Below, one piece after another: positions 31,430 to 42,729 of a stretch of DNA of 64,000 nt (positions are counted from its first letter, which is position 1; each line of letters opens with the position of its first letter). The DNA is taken from contig CANJKZ010000774.1 of the NCBI GenBank assembly GCA_947471745.1, positions 4,252,001 to 4,316,000 of the forward strand, written 5' to 3'. The position numbers and the translations under genes were made by a program. The notes beneath the pieces were generated by a model. The model searched no databases. It worked only from the letters and a program-made list of their open reading frames with translations, and had not been told where the DNA came from. The stretch is from Closterium sp. Naga37s-1 (lineage: Eukaryota; Streptophyta; Zygnematophyceae; Desmidiales; Closteriaceae).

Positions 31430-32350
31430 GGGTGCACGGGGCGCACAGGGCAGTAGGGCGCGCGGGGCAAACAGGGCAGCAGGGCGCACAGGGCTGCAGG
31501 GCAGCAGGGCGCACAGGGCTGCAGGGCAGCAGGGCGCGCGGGGCGCGCAGGGCGCGCAGGGCAGCAGGACAGCAGGGCGCGCAGGGCTGCAGGGCGCACG
31601 GGGCGCAGCAGGGCTGCAGGGCTCGCGGGGCGCGCAGGGCAGCAGCAAGGGCTGTGGCGGCAGCAGCAGGGCAGCAGGGCGCACAGGGCTGCAGGGCAGC
31701 AGGGCGCACAGGGCTGCAGGGCAGCAGGGCGCACAGGGCTGCAGGGCAGCAGGGCGCACGGGGCGCGCAGGGCTGCAGGGCGCGCGGGGCGCACAGGGCT
31801 GCAGGGCGCGCGGGGCGCACAGGGCAGCAGGGCAGCAGGGCGCACAGGGCTGCAGGGCAGCAGGGCGCGCGGGGCAAACAGGGCAGCAGGGCGCACAGGG
31901 CTGCAGGGCAGCAGGGCGCACAGGGCTGCAGGGCAGCAGGGCGCGCGGGGCGCGCAGGGCTGCAGTGCGCGCAGGGGGCGCAGGGCAGCAGGGCGCGCAG
32001 GGCGCACAGGGCTGCAGGGCGCGCGGGGCGCACAGGGCAGCAGGGCAGCAGGGCGCGCGGGGCGCAGACAGGGCTGCAGGGCGCGCGGGGCGCACAGGGC
32101 TGAAGGGCAGCAGGGCGCGCGGGGCGCAGCAGGGCTGCAGGGCGCGCGGGGCACGCAGGGCAGAAGCAAGGGCTGTAGCGGCAACAGCAAGGGCTGTAGC
32201 GGCAGCAGCAGGGCAGCAGGGCGCACAGGGCTGCAGGGCAGCAGGGCGCGTGGGGCGCCCAGGGCTGCAGTGCGCGCAGGGCACGCATGGCAGCAGGACA
32301 GCAGGGCGCGCAGGGCGCGCAGGGCTGCAGGGCAGCACAGGGCTGCAGAT
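31430..32350. repeat. GGGCGCACAGGGCTGCAGGGCAGCA minisatellite
   Basis: Interleaved short units (GGGCGCGCAGGGC, TGCAGGGCAGCAGGGCGCAC) for about 0.9 kb. Minus-strand frames read [20 protein letters not shown]-like Cys/Pro-rich sequence in several registers, which I take as a repeat artefact. Confidence 0.9.
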
Positions 32351-35100
32351 CCCCTCCCCCCCACCGCTGCACCCGCAGCAGGGGGATGGAGGAGAAGTGG
32401 GGGGAGGGGGGGGGGGGATGATGCTGCAAATCCCCTCCCCCCACTGCTGCTGCAGATCCCCTCCCCCCCACTGCTGCGCCCGCAGCAGGGGTGGAGGAGA
32501 AAGGGGGGGGGGAGGGGGGGGCCGGTGCTGCAGATCCCCTCCTGCCTCCCTCTGAACCTCCAAGCTCCCCCCCCCCTCCCAACACAAGGTGCGGCAGGGA
32601 GAGAGAGAGGAGAAGGGGGCGGGGGGGGGGGGGGGGGGGGGGCTGATGCTGCAAATCCCCTCCCCCCACTGCTGCTGCAGATCCCCTCCCCCCCACTGCT
32701 GCACCCGCAGCAGGGGTGGAGGAGAAAGGGGGGGGGGCGGGGGGGGGCTGGTGCTGCAGATCCCCTCCTGCCTCCCTCTGAACCTCCAAGCTCCCCCCCC
32801 TCCCAACACAAGGTGCGGCAGGGAGAGAGAGAGGAGAAGGGGGGGGCGAGGGGGGGGCTGATGCTGCAAATCCCCTCCCCCCACTGCTGCTGCAGATCCC
32901 CTCCCCCCCACTGCTGCACCCGCAGCAGGGGTGGAGGAGAAAGGGGGGGGGGCGGGGGGGGGCTGGTGCTGCAGATCCCCTCCTGCCTCCCTCTGAACCT
33001 CCAAGCTCCCCCCCCTCCCAACACAAGGTGCGGCAGGTAGAGAGAGAGGAGAAGGGGGGGGCGAGGGGGGGGCTGATGCTGCAAATCCCCTCCCCCCACT
33101 GCTGCTGCAGATCCCCTCCCCCCCACTGCTGCACCCGCAGCAGGGGTGGAGGAGAAAGGGGGGGGGGCGGGGGGGGGCTGGTGCTGCAGATCCCCTCCTG
33201 CCTCCCTCTGAACCTCCAAGCTCCCCCCCCTCCCAACACAAGGTGCGGCAGGGAGAGAGAGAGGAGAAGGGGGGGGCGAGGGGGGGGCTGATGCTGCAAA
33301 TCCCCTCCCCCCACTGCTGCTGCAGATCCCCTCCCCCCCACTGCTGCACCCGCAGCAGGGGTGGAGGAGAAAGGGGGGGGGGCGGGGGGGGGGGTGGTGC
33401 TGCAGATCCCCTCCTGCCTCCCTCTGAACCTCCAAGCTCCCCCCCCTCCCAACACAAGGTGCGGCAGGGAGAGAGAGAGGAGAAGGGGGGGGCGAGGGGG
33501 GGGCTGATGCTGCAAATCCCCTCCCCCCACTGCTGCTGCAGATCCCCTCCCCCCCACTGCTGCACCCGCAGCAGGGGTGGAGGAGAAAGGGGGGGGGGAG
33601 GGGGGGGCTGGTGCTGCAGATCCCCTCCTGCCTCCCTCTGAACCTCCAAGCTCCCCCCCCTCCCAACACAAGGTGCGGCAGGGAGAGAGAGAGGAGAAGG
33701 GGGGGGCGAGGGGGGGGCTGATGCTGCAAATCCCCTCCCCCCACTGCTGCTGCAGATCCCCTCCCCCCCACTGCTGCACCCGCAGCAGGGGTGGAGGAGA
33801 AAGGGGGGGGGGAGGAGGGGGCTGGTGCTGCAGATCCCCTCCTGCCTCCCTCTGAACCTCCAAGCTCCCCCCCCCTCCCAACACAAGGTGCGGCAGGGAG
33901 AGAGAGAGGAGAAGGGGGCGGGGGGGGGGGGGGGGGGGGGGGGCTGATGCTGCAAATCCCCTCCCCCCACTGCTGCTGCAGATCCCCTCCCCCCCACTGC
34001 TGCACCCGCAGCAGGGGTGGAGGAGAAAGGGGGGGGGGCGGGGGGGGCTGGTGCTGCAGATCCCCTCCTGCCTCCCTCTGAACCTCCAAGCTCCCCCCCC
34101 CTCCCAACACAAGGTGCGGCAGGGAGAGAGAGAGGAGAAGGGGGGGGCGAGGGGGGGGCTGATGCTGCAAATCCCCTCCCCCCACTGCTGCTGCAGATCC
34201 CCTCCCCCCCACTGCTGCACCCGCAGCAGGGGTGGAGGAGAAAGGGGGGGGGCGGGGGGGGGCTGGTGCTGCAGATCCCCTCCTGCCTCCCTCTGAACCT
34301 CCAAGCTCCCCCCCCTCCCAACACAAGGTGCGGCAGGGAGAGAGAGAGGAGAAGGGGGGGGCGAGGGGGGGGCTGATTTTGCAAATCCCCTCCCCCCACT
34401 GCTGCTGCAGATCCCCTCCCCCCCACTGCTGCACCCGCAGCAGGGGTGGAGGAGAAAGGGGGGGGGGAGGGGGGGGCTGGTGCTGCAGATCCCCTCCTGC
34501 CTCCCTCTGAACCTCCAAGCTCCCCCCCCCTCCCAACACAAGGTGCGGCAGGGAGAGAGAGAGGAGAAGGGGGCGGGGGGGGGGCTGATGCTGCAAATCC
34601 CCTCCCCCCACTGCTGCTGCAGATCCCCTCCCCCCCACTGCTGCACCCGCAGCAGGGGTGGAGGAGAAAGGGGGGGGGGCGGGGGGGGCTGGTGCTGCAG
34701 ATCCCCTCCTGCCTCCCTCTGAACCTCCAAGCTCCCCCCTCCCAACACAGGGTGCGGCAGGGAGAGAGAGAGGAGAAAAGGGCGGGGGGGGGGGGGCTGA
34801 TGCTGCAAATCCCCTCCCCCCACTGCTGCTGCAGATCCCCTCCCCCCCACTGCTGCACCCGCAGCAGGGGTGGAGGAGAAAGGGGGGGGCGGGGGGGGCT
34901 GGTGCTGCAGATCCCCTCCTGCCTCCCTCTGAACCTCCAAGCTCCCCCCCCCCCCTCCCAACACAGGGTGCGGCAGGGAGAGAGAGAGGAGAAAAGGGCG
35001 GGGGGGGGGAGGGGGGCTGATGCTGCAAATCCCCTCCCCCCACTGCTGCTGCAGATCCCCTCCCCCCCACTGCTGCACCCGCAGCAGGGGTGGAGGAGAA

Positions 35101-35131
<31 letters not shown>

Positions 35132-35285
35132 TGCTGCTTCAGATCCCCTCCCCCCCACTGCTGCACCCGCAGCAGGGGTGGAGGAGAAAGGGGGGGGCGG
35201 GGGGCTGGTGCTGCAGATTCCCTCCTGCCTCCCTCTGAACCTCCAAGCTCCCCCCCCTTTCCCAACACAAGGTGCGGCAGGGAGA
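32340..35285. repeat. About 210-bp G/C-rich satellite, about 13-14 copies
   Basis: The unit runs from GATGCTGCAAATCCCCTCCC through CACTGCTGCACCCGCAGCAG, a G-run, CAGATCCCCTCCTGCCTCCC and CTCTGAACCTCCAAGCTCCC to GGTGCGGCAGGGAGAGAGAG. Units differ mainly in the lengths of G and C homopolymers, so the registers shift. All three minus frames remain open for about 4 kb, which gives three overlapping frames of over 1300 codons. Confidence 0.93.
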
Positions 35286-35345
35286 GATAGAGGAGGAGGC
35301 GCGGCGGCAGCTGCTGCTGCTGAGGCACATCCGCCACCCCCTCAC
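35285..35345 (+). other. Possible captured kinase-like exon fragment
   Basis: After the last satellite unit the sequence becomes unique and reads [17 protein letters not shown] on the plus strand. That resembles the alpha-C helix/beta-4 region of protein kinases (E...LL..IRHPN). The preceding GGTGCGGCAGGGAGAGA is shared with every satellite unit. It could be a fragment of a captured host gene from whose edge the satellite grew; chance is also possible at this length. Confidence 0.25.
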
Positions 35346-35489
35346 ACCCTCTCCCCCCCGTCCCCATGGAGGAGGGGGAGGGGGGGGAGGGGGGCGGGGG
35401 CGGAGCTGCGCGTGCGACTGCAGGGCACGCGGGCAGGAAGTCATCACCCCTCTTGCCATAGCTAGGGGCGACGAGGCCAGTGGGGCCGA

Positions 35490-36175
35490 GGGGCGCGGCT
35501 AGGTACGGGGCCGGGCGCTGGGCAGGTACGGGGCCGGGTGTTGGGCGAGGAATGGGGCCGGGCGCGGGGCTAGGTACGGGGCCGGGCGCGGGCTAGGTAC
35601 TGGGCCGGGCGCGGGCTAGGTACGGGGCCGGGCGCGGGCTAGGTACTGGGCCGGGCGCGGGCTAGGTACGGGGCCGGGCGCGGGCTAGGTACTGGGCCGG
35701 GCGCGGGCTAGGTACGGGGCCGGTCGTTGGGCACGGAACGGAGGCCGGGCGCGAGGCTAGGTACGGGGCCGGGCGCTGGGCAAGGGACGGGGCCGGGCGC
35801 TGGGCAGGTACGTGGCCGGGCGCTGGGCAGGTACGGGGCCGGGCGCGGGCTAGGTACGGGGCCGGGCACGGGCTAGGTACTGGGCCGGGCGTTGGGCTAG
35901 GGACGAGGCCGGGCGACGGGCTAGGTACGGGCCGGTCGCGGGCTAAGTGCGGGCCGGGCGCGGGCTAGGTACGGGCCGGGCGCTGGCCGAAGGACGGGGC
36001 CAGGCGCGGGCTTGGTACGGGCTGGGCGCGGGCTAGGGACGGGGCCAGGCGCGGGCGAGGTACGGGCCGGGCGCGGGCTAGGTACGGGGCCGGGCGTTGG
36101 GTGCGGAACGGAGGCAGAGCGCGAGCTAGGTACGGGCCGATCGCGGGCTAAGTACGGGCCGGGCGCGGGGCGACG
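35490..36175. repeat. GGCTAGGTACGGGGCCGGGCGCG minisatellite
   Basis: Units of about 20-23 bases (GGGCTAGGTACGGGGCCGGG with GCGC or GTTG variants), about 30 copies, followed by GCGACGGGGCCAAGGGGCCGAG units to about 36330. Confidence 0.9.
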
Positions 36176-36406
36176 TAGTCGACGGGGCTAGCGGGGCCGA
36201 GGGGCACAGCTAGGGGTGACGCCAAGGGGCGACGGGGCCAAGGGGCCGAGGCGACGGGGCCAAGGGGCCGAGGCGACGGGGCCAAGGGGCCGAGACTAGG
36301 GGCTAGGGGCGACTCCAAGGGGCGACGGGCCGGGGCCTAGGCTAGCAGGGCAGTAGGTGGTGGGCCCATTAAGATTAGGTCCTAGAAAATTGTTGCTCTG
36401 ATACCA

Positions 36407-36598
36407 TGTGAGAATCCTAGCGTGACTTAGGCTTAGGAGCCATAGCTAGGTTAGAGTGTCGAGAGGATTGTGCAAGGGAGAATCGAGAAAGAGATGGTTT
36501 CACTATAGGAAGTTAGGATACAAATAGCAAACCCTAAATTGGGTTTTACTCACTACAGATTACCCCACTGCAGGCTAAACAGCAAATACATTCTGACA
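36407..36598 (-). repeat. LTR (5') of nested element 1
   Basis: 192 bp, preceded on plus by GCTCTGATACCA, the reverse complement of the copia-type primer site. Confidence 0.88.
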
Positions 36599-38144
36599 TA
36601 CTGAAGCAGTACAGTGGGATTTTCCCGGATGACCTGCTGACAGGACTACCACCTCAGCGACCGCACGACCACAGGATAGAGTTAGAACCGGGGGCACAAC
36701 CGGCAGTACAGCCACAGTTCCGAATGACCCAACCCAAACTGGACGAACTAAGGAAGCAGCTAGATTACCTGCTCGAGAAGGAATTCATTCGCCCGAGTTC
36801 GTCACCCTTCGCAACACCGATACTGTTCACGCCGAAAAAGGACGGGGGTTTTCACATGTTTATCGATTACCACGCACTGAACAGGGTTACTATCAAATCC
36901 AGTTACCCCATCCCACGAGCCGACGATCTGATCGACCAACTACGCACAGCCCGGGTTTTCTCGAAAATTGACCTTCGAGGAAGCTACCACCAGATCCGAT
37001 TCAACCCACCCGACTGCCCGAAAACAACTTTCCGAACACGCTACAGATCCTTCGAATACACCGTCATGCCCTTCGTACTGACCAACGCCCCTACAACCTT
37101 TCAAATGACCATGAACGAAGCCTTCCGCCCGCTTTTAGATCAGTGCGTCATCGTGTTGTGAGAAAGATTGACGAAAGAAATTGAGAAAGGATGATTGCAC
37201 TAGAAAGCAATTGGGATACATATAGAAAACCCTAACAGGGTTGTACTCACTACAGAGTACCCCACTGCAGACTAGAGAAACATAATATTCTGACACACCC
37301 CCATAGTCAAAGTGGGGTATGATCAGCACAAGAAGCAAAGCAAAGCAAGCTCAGGGTGGATCACAATGTCACCACACATTCTGAGCACAAGTACAAGAAG
37401 TAACAGTTTAAAGTTCACAATACATAAGCAAAGCTAGAGGCTATCACAGAGGGCAAGTGAGGAGGAGGAGGCTGGACTAATAGGAGAGGAGAAAGGAGGC
37501 AACAGCGGAAGCTGCAGACACACGGGCAACAGGAGCGGCGCGCACTGTGGCTACCGGAGGCGCACCTCCGGACTACAGGAGTAACTGGCTCCGCGGCTAA
37601 GACGAGCGGCAGGAGCAACGGACCCACGGGCGACTGGCGCAGTGGCATCACTGGGCTACCGGAAGCGCACCTCCGGACTACTGGCACTGCTAGCAACACG
37701 ACGGCTACCTCCACCCAACCTCCCTCTACTGCCGCACCCCCCATTCACACACCCCCTGCTGCACCCCTAGGTTCACTCACACTCCACCCCCTAGCACCAC
37801 TCCGTCGACTCACACACACCCACCCCCCTCAGCGGCAGCTGCAGCAGTGGGAGACGGAGTAGGAGGAGGAGCAGGGGATGCCACACACCCGCCACCCCCA
37901 TACCCTCCCCCACTGCTGCACCTGCAGCAGGGGATGGAGGAGAAGGGGGGGGGGGGGGGGGGGGGGGGGGTGCTGTGCATGGCGCGTGCAGAGGGCAGCA
38001 GGGCGCACGGGGCGCAATGGGGCTGCAGGGCGCGCGGGGCGCGCAGGGCAGCAGGGCGCGCGGGGTGTAGCAGGGCTGGCGGGTTGGCCACACCCGCCAC
38101 CCCCATACCCTCCCCCACTGCTGCACCCGCAGCAGAGAGATGGT

Positions 38145-38178
<34 letters not shown>

Positions 38179-38439
38179 GTGCTGCAGGTCCCCTCCCCCC
38201 ACTGCCGCATCCGCTCCAGGGGGATGGCAGATCCCCTCCCCCCCACTGCTGCACCCGCAGCAGGGGGAGGGAGAGGAGAAAAGGGCGGAGAGGAGGGGGG
38301 GGGGGGGGGCTGGTGCCGCAGATCCCCTCCCCCCCCACTGCTGCACCCGCAGCTGGGGGGAGGTAGGAGAAGGGGCGGGGGGGGGGGGGGGGGGGGGCAG
38401 GTGCTGCAGGTCCCCTCCCCCCCTCTGCTGCTCCAGGGG

Positions 38440-38640
38440 CCAGGGGCCAGGGGCGGCTGCTGAGGTCCAGGAGCAGCTGCACCAGGGGTGGCTGCTCCAG
38501 GGGCGGCTGCACCAGGGGTGGCTGCTCCAGGGGCGGCTGCACCAGGGGCGGCTGCACCAGGGGCGGCTGCTCTGCACCAGGGGCGGCTGCTCCAGGGGCG
38601 GCTGCACCAGGGGCGGCTGCACCAGGGGCGGCTGCTCCGA
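38440..38640. repeat. GGGGCGGCTGCACCA short repeat
   Basis: About thirteen 15-base units (GGGGCGGCTGCACCA or GGGGCGGCTGCTCCA) inside nested element 2. Confidence 0.9.
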
Positions 38641-38649
38641 CGCGCGGCC

Positions 38650-38815
38650 CCCCCCAGGTCGCCCCTCCCGTCGCCTGTTGAGGCGACCTGAGGGGGCGGG
38701 GGGGGGGGGGGGCCAGGTCGCCCCTCCCGTCGCCTTACGAGGCGACCTGGAGGGGGGGGGGGGCGCGCGCAACCGCCCCCAGGTCGCCACGTAAGGCGAC
38801 GGGAAAGGGGGGGGG
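38650..38815. repeat. CCAGGTCGCC...GGCGACCTGG hairpin repeats
   Basis: Three copies of a segment with inverted arms AGGTCGCC and GGCGACCT around CCTCCCGT...GAGG. The clearest is 38713-38750, with 10-base perfect arms. Confidence 0.8.
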
Positions 38816-38859
38816 GCGGTGCGCGGGCCCCCGGTGCGCCGGTGCAGGCACGAGGGGGG

Positions 38860-39610
38860 CGGGGCCTGGGCAGGGTCGGGGCATGGCAGGGGCAGGGCCG
38901 CGATAGGGCCGCGACAGGGTCGGGGCAGGGCCGTGACAGGCTCGGGACAGGGGCGGCGCCGGGCGACGGGGCCGATACGGGGGGGGGGGGGGCGCGACGG
39001 GGGCCTGCGAAAGGGGGGGCCGCGACGGTGGGCCGCGACTAGGGGCCGCGACAGGGTCGGGGCAGGGCCGGGGTCGGGGCAGGTCCGGGACGGGGCCGCG
39101 ACAGGGTTGGGGCAGGTCCAGGACAGGCCGCGAATTGGCCGCGACGGGCCGAACGGGCCGCGAAGGGGCCGCTACAGGTCGTGAAGGGGGGCCGCGAAGG
39201 GGCCGAACTGGCCGCGAAGGGGCCGCGACGGAGGCCTAACGGGCCGCGAAAAGGGGGCCGCGACGGAGGCCTAACGAGCCGCGAAAAAGGGGGCCGCGAC
39301 GGGCCTAACGGGCCGCGAAGTGGGCCGCGACGGGTCGTAAAGGGGGCCGCGAAGGGGCCTAACGGGCCGCGAAGGGGCCGCGACGGGGGCCTAACGGGCC
39401 GCGAAAGGGGCCGCGACGGGCCTAACGGGCCGCGAAGGGGGCCTAACGGGCCGCGAAGGGGCCTAACGGGCCGCGAAGGGGCCGCGACGGGGGCCTAAGG
39501 GGCCGCGAAAGGGGTCGCGACGGGCCTAATGGGCCGCGAAGGGGGGGGCGCGAAGGGGCCTAACGGGCCGCGAAGGGGCCGCGACGGGGGCCTAACGGGC
39601 CGCTAAGGAT
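38860..39610. repeat. GGGGCCGCGACAGGG / AACGGGCCGCGAAGGGGCCT minisatellite
   Basis: About 16- to 21-base G/C-rich units. The first part favours GGGGCAGGGCCGCGACA and the second CCTAACGGGCCGCGAAGGGG. Confidence 0.9.
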
Positions 39611-42141
39611 CGTTAAGCGCAGGCGCGACGCGCGCCTCGGGTAGGAAAAAAAAGGTTTAGTGTAGTCGTGGTGGGCCCTTGGAAGGATCGATATGCTCTA
39701 TACCATGTGAGAAAGATTGACGAAAGAAAATGAGAAAGGATGATTGCACTAGAAAGCAATTGGGATACATATAGAAAACCCTAACAGGGTTGTACTCACT
39801 ACAGAGTACCCCACTGCAGACTAGAGAAACATAATATTCTGACACGTGTACCTCGACGTCATACTGATTTACAGCCAAGACAGAGCACAGCACCTACAGG
39901 ACATTGAAGTAGTTTTCAAAATACTGAGTGAGAACCGCCTACTGACGAAAGCATCTAAGTGTGAGTTTTTACAGGACAGACTGGAGTTTTTGGGACACAT
40001 TATTTCAGCTGAAGGAGTGGAAATAGACCCGAAGAAGATCGCGACGATTCAAGCATGGCACGCGCCGACAAACTTGACCGAGTTGCAGAGCTTTTTGGGG
40101 TTCGTCAACTACATGCACCGGTTCGTCCCTGACATGGCGAAGTTGACTGCTCCGTTGACCGACCTGCTAAGGAAGGGGGTTGAGTACACGTGGGGGGAGA
40201 AAGAGCAAGCAACCTTCTCGGCCCTCAAACAAATTTTGTGCTCGCCGCCCGTGCTTCACATCGCAGATCCGCACCGTCCGTTCGAGCTCGTCACTGACGC
40301 AAGTGAGATCGCCGTGGGAGCTCAACTGTTGTAGGACTTCGGGAACGGCCTCCAGCCAATCGCATACGAGTCCCGCAAGCTGCACCCGCCCGAACGCAAC
40401 TACCCGATACACGACCGCGAAATGTTGGCGATCGTGCACGCGTTCAAAGTGTGGCGATGCTACTTGACTAGCGCCGACGTGACAGTACAGACAAATCACC
40501 GATCACTACAGTACCTTCGCACCCAACCGAATCTCAACCCGCGACAGATCCGCTGGTTGGACTATCTGGAGTCCAACTTCCACTACACAGTCACGTACAA
40601 AAAAGGCGCATCAAACATCGCCGACGCACTCACACGTCCTACCGCCCAACTCCACGCCATCCTACTCGCCCAAACCAACCCACTGTTAATAGGCCTATTC
40701 ACCCACGGATATAGTACCGACCCATTTTTCACGAACGGAAATTCACAGGAACTGGCAGAAGCTAGGGGAGTCTATTACATAAAAACAGGCACCAACCGCA
40801 TTTGGATACTCACTACCGAGGGAACTGTTACTACAGGAGGCACACAACGGGATTACCTCGGGCCACTTCGGGGTAGAAAAAACGCGACAGCAACTGCAGC
40901 GGTATTACTACTGGCCGGAGCTGTTGACCGACGTATAGCACCACGTGGGCTCGTGTCCTATGTGTTAGGTGATGAAGAGCTCGCGAAAGAGAAAGGCGGA
41001 TCAATTGCAGCCGATTCCACAGCCCGTGCGCGGCTGGCAGCAAGTTACCATGGATTTCGTCACGGGGTTACCTTCGAACCCCGGGGGTAACAACGCGGTT
41101 ATGGTCGCCGTTGACAGACTGACGAAAATGGCTCACTTCGCTGCGTGCAAGAAATCGATCTCAGCCGAAGAAACCGCTCGCTTGTTCATCGCAGCCGTCG
41201 ATCGACTGCACGGGATACCAGCCGCGATAATCAGCGACCGCGATACGAAGTTTACCAGCAACTTCTGGAAGAACCTCTGGGAGCAGTTCGGGATCAGGCT
41301 ACATTTCAGTTCATCGTACCACCCCGAAACCGACGGTCAAACGGAGCGGACCAATCAGACGATGGAGCAGTTGATTCGGGCCACGTGCGACGACCCGACA
41401 ACTTGGGAGCAGCAGCTGTCGCTGATCGAGTTCGCCTACAACAACGCCACGCCAGCGACGACGCAGCAGTCTCCGTTTTACCCGAACTGCGGCCAAAACC
41501 CAATAGTGCCCATGACGCCGAGTCCGGACAACCCAACGCCACGAGCACAGCAATTCGCCGAGATTCTGCAAGCTGCCCGCACCAGAGCCGCAGAAGCAAT
41601 TAAAAAAGCCAACGTCATCGCTAAACGCAACGCTGACTGCCACCGCCGCCCAGTCACGTACCAGTCAGGGGATTACGTACCGCTCGACACACAGAACTTA
41701 AGACTACCCATCATACCAAAATTACGACCGCGCTACTGTGGACCATTTCAAATCAGCCACATGATCACCCCAGTTACCGCCCACTTACTGTTGCCGACAG
41801 ACTGGTACATCAGCCCATCATTCCACGTCAGGCTGCTTCGCCCTTACATCCCAAGCACGAGCCAACTGCCTCGTCACCGCCCGCCATCCATGACTCGCCT
41901 TGCATCGGAGTCGATCATCGAGCCCGAAAAAATTATGAGCCATCGGATTCGCCACCCCACAGGCATCAAGAGGATCGAGTTCCTCGTTCGCTAGAAGGAC
42001 CGCACGCCAACTGGGGATAGCTGGGTGCCCCTGGCCAACATCGAAAACCACCCTGCCCTGCAAGTGTACCTGGGGAGCCAGGGTTTCCGCGATATACACG
42101 CGCTCGCGTAGCGGAGGGGGCTTCTTGAGGGGGGGGGGTAG

Positions 42142-42462
42142 TGTAAGGAATTTTCTCGCTATTCCTTACCGCGACCGTCCACATCGCGTACAGCAGCAGC
42201 CGTTGTTCGCCCGTTACTACTAACGGGGCTTTGCCAACTTCGCGCGCACTGTTTCACCAAACCTCGCACTGCTGGAGCAGCTGAGTCTGCCTACGCTTCG
42301 GGACTAGCCCGAACCTCGCGCCAGCGTAGCACTAGCTAGCTCTCACGCACCGCGTTACCGTTTGCACATTTTCGAGTATTCGCTCATGCCTTTGCTCATA
42401 TTTTGTACTCATTGAACACTCTAGTGCAATCCTCGCTACCTAGATTCATTGCACCCGTAACA
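42142..42462 (+). repeat. Right LTR of the gypsy element
   Basis: 321 bp, TGTAAGG...GTAACA, followed by the target duplication CAACC. Confidence 0.9.
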
Positions 42463-42474
42463 CAACCAAGCAGG

Positions 42475-42529
42475 TGACAAGAACTGGTGGAGCTGGTCAG
42501 AGCGTCACCAGCTCCACAAGTTCTTGTCA
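42475..42529. repeat. Strong hairpin: 23-bp inverted arms, 9-base loop
   Basis: Left arm 42475-42497 and right arm 42507-42529 are complementary except for one position. The loop is CAGAGCGTC, and CAGAGCGT is repeated just after the right arm. It lies 8 bases past the gypsy target duplication, in host flank. Confidence 0.85.
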
Positions 42530-42559
42530 GAGCGTGACAATTGATGAGAGGGTTATTAT

Positions 42560-42720
42560 ACGAATGGTCACTAAACAGAACGCGCTATCACGAATGGTCA
42601 TGGGATTATCAAGAACGGTCAATGAAACAGGCGATTCTATCACGGATGGTCACTGGTTATCACGGATGGTCACTCGTCGCCCCACGAGGCTATCACGAAT
42701 AGTCACTGAAAGAAACGCCC
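42560..42720. repeat. TCACGAATGGTCACT motif, about six copies
   Basis: Irregularly spaced ATCACGAATGGTCA or ATCACGGATGGTCAC motifs. Related ACGCGAATGGTCACAC and ACGCGTACGGTCACTG occur at 48.6-48.7 kb, upstream of the phosphatase gene. Confidence 0.6.
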
Positions 42721-42729
42721 GCCCGAAAG

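Larger units (their letters stand above)
30265..36598 (-). mobile_element. Nested non-autonomous LTR element 1, satellite-filled
   Basis: Terminal repeats of 192 bp at 30265-30456 and 36407-36598 (TGTGAG...CTGACA) have only one difference that I can see. The target duplication TACTG flanks it (30260-30264 and 36599-36603). The minus-strand primer site TGGTATCAGAGC adjoins the right LTR and a polypurine tract (CACCCCCATAGTCAAAGTGG on plus) the left one. No gag, protease, integrase or reverse transcriptase is recognisable. The interior is G/C-rich satellite DNA. LTR motifs and tracts resemble those of the copia elements at 5-19 kb, which could have supplied the enzymes. It looks whole for its type and young. 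Confidence 0.88.
37157..39844 (-). mobile_element. Nested non-autonomous LTR element 2
   Basis: Terminal repeats of 139 bp at 37157-37295 and 39706-39844 (TGTGAGAAAG...TTCTGACA) have one visible difference. The target duplication is CGTGT (37152-37156 and 39845-39849). A polypurine tract at 37296-37318 and a primer site (TGGTATAGAGC on minus) complete the structure. Its leader matches element 1, but its satellites are different. No retroviral-type enzyme domain is seen. Young insertion, whole for its type. Confidence 0.88.
27893..42462 (+). mobile_element. Ty3/gypsy LTR retrotransposon with two nested insertions
   Basis: LTRs at 27893-28245 and 42142-42462 are flanked by the 5-bp target duplication CAACC (27888-27892 and 42463-42467). 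A primer site, TTGGTTATCAGAGCC, follows the left LTR; a polypurine tract lies at about 42128-42141. Parts in order on the plus strand: gag-like region (28429-29620), protease (to about 30264; DILLGCDWLRRHNPRIDW), reverse transcriptase (36604-37156, then from 39850), RNase H (to about 40700) and integrase (to 41994; HPETDGQTERTNQTMEQL). Two elements are inserted, at 30265-36598 and 37157-39844. The LTRs differ at roughly 4 percent of positions plus indels, so it is older than its insertions. It is broken, with several breaks. Confidence 0.93.

Noticed and set aside
30884-35465. Frames of more than 1300 codons as Pro/Cys-rich proteins
   Set aside because: Three overlapping frames of one strand are open together and consist of satellite translations. 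They are kept as a finding about the sequence, not as genes.
22136-38760. Long G-runs as true sequence lengths
   Set aside because: Runs of 20-30 G at several places are error-prone in sequencing, so I draw no conclusion from their exact length or from the frames they set.
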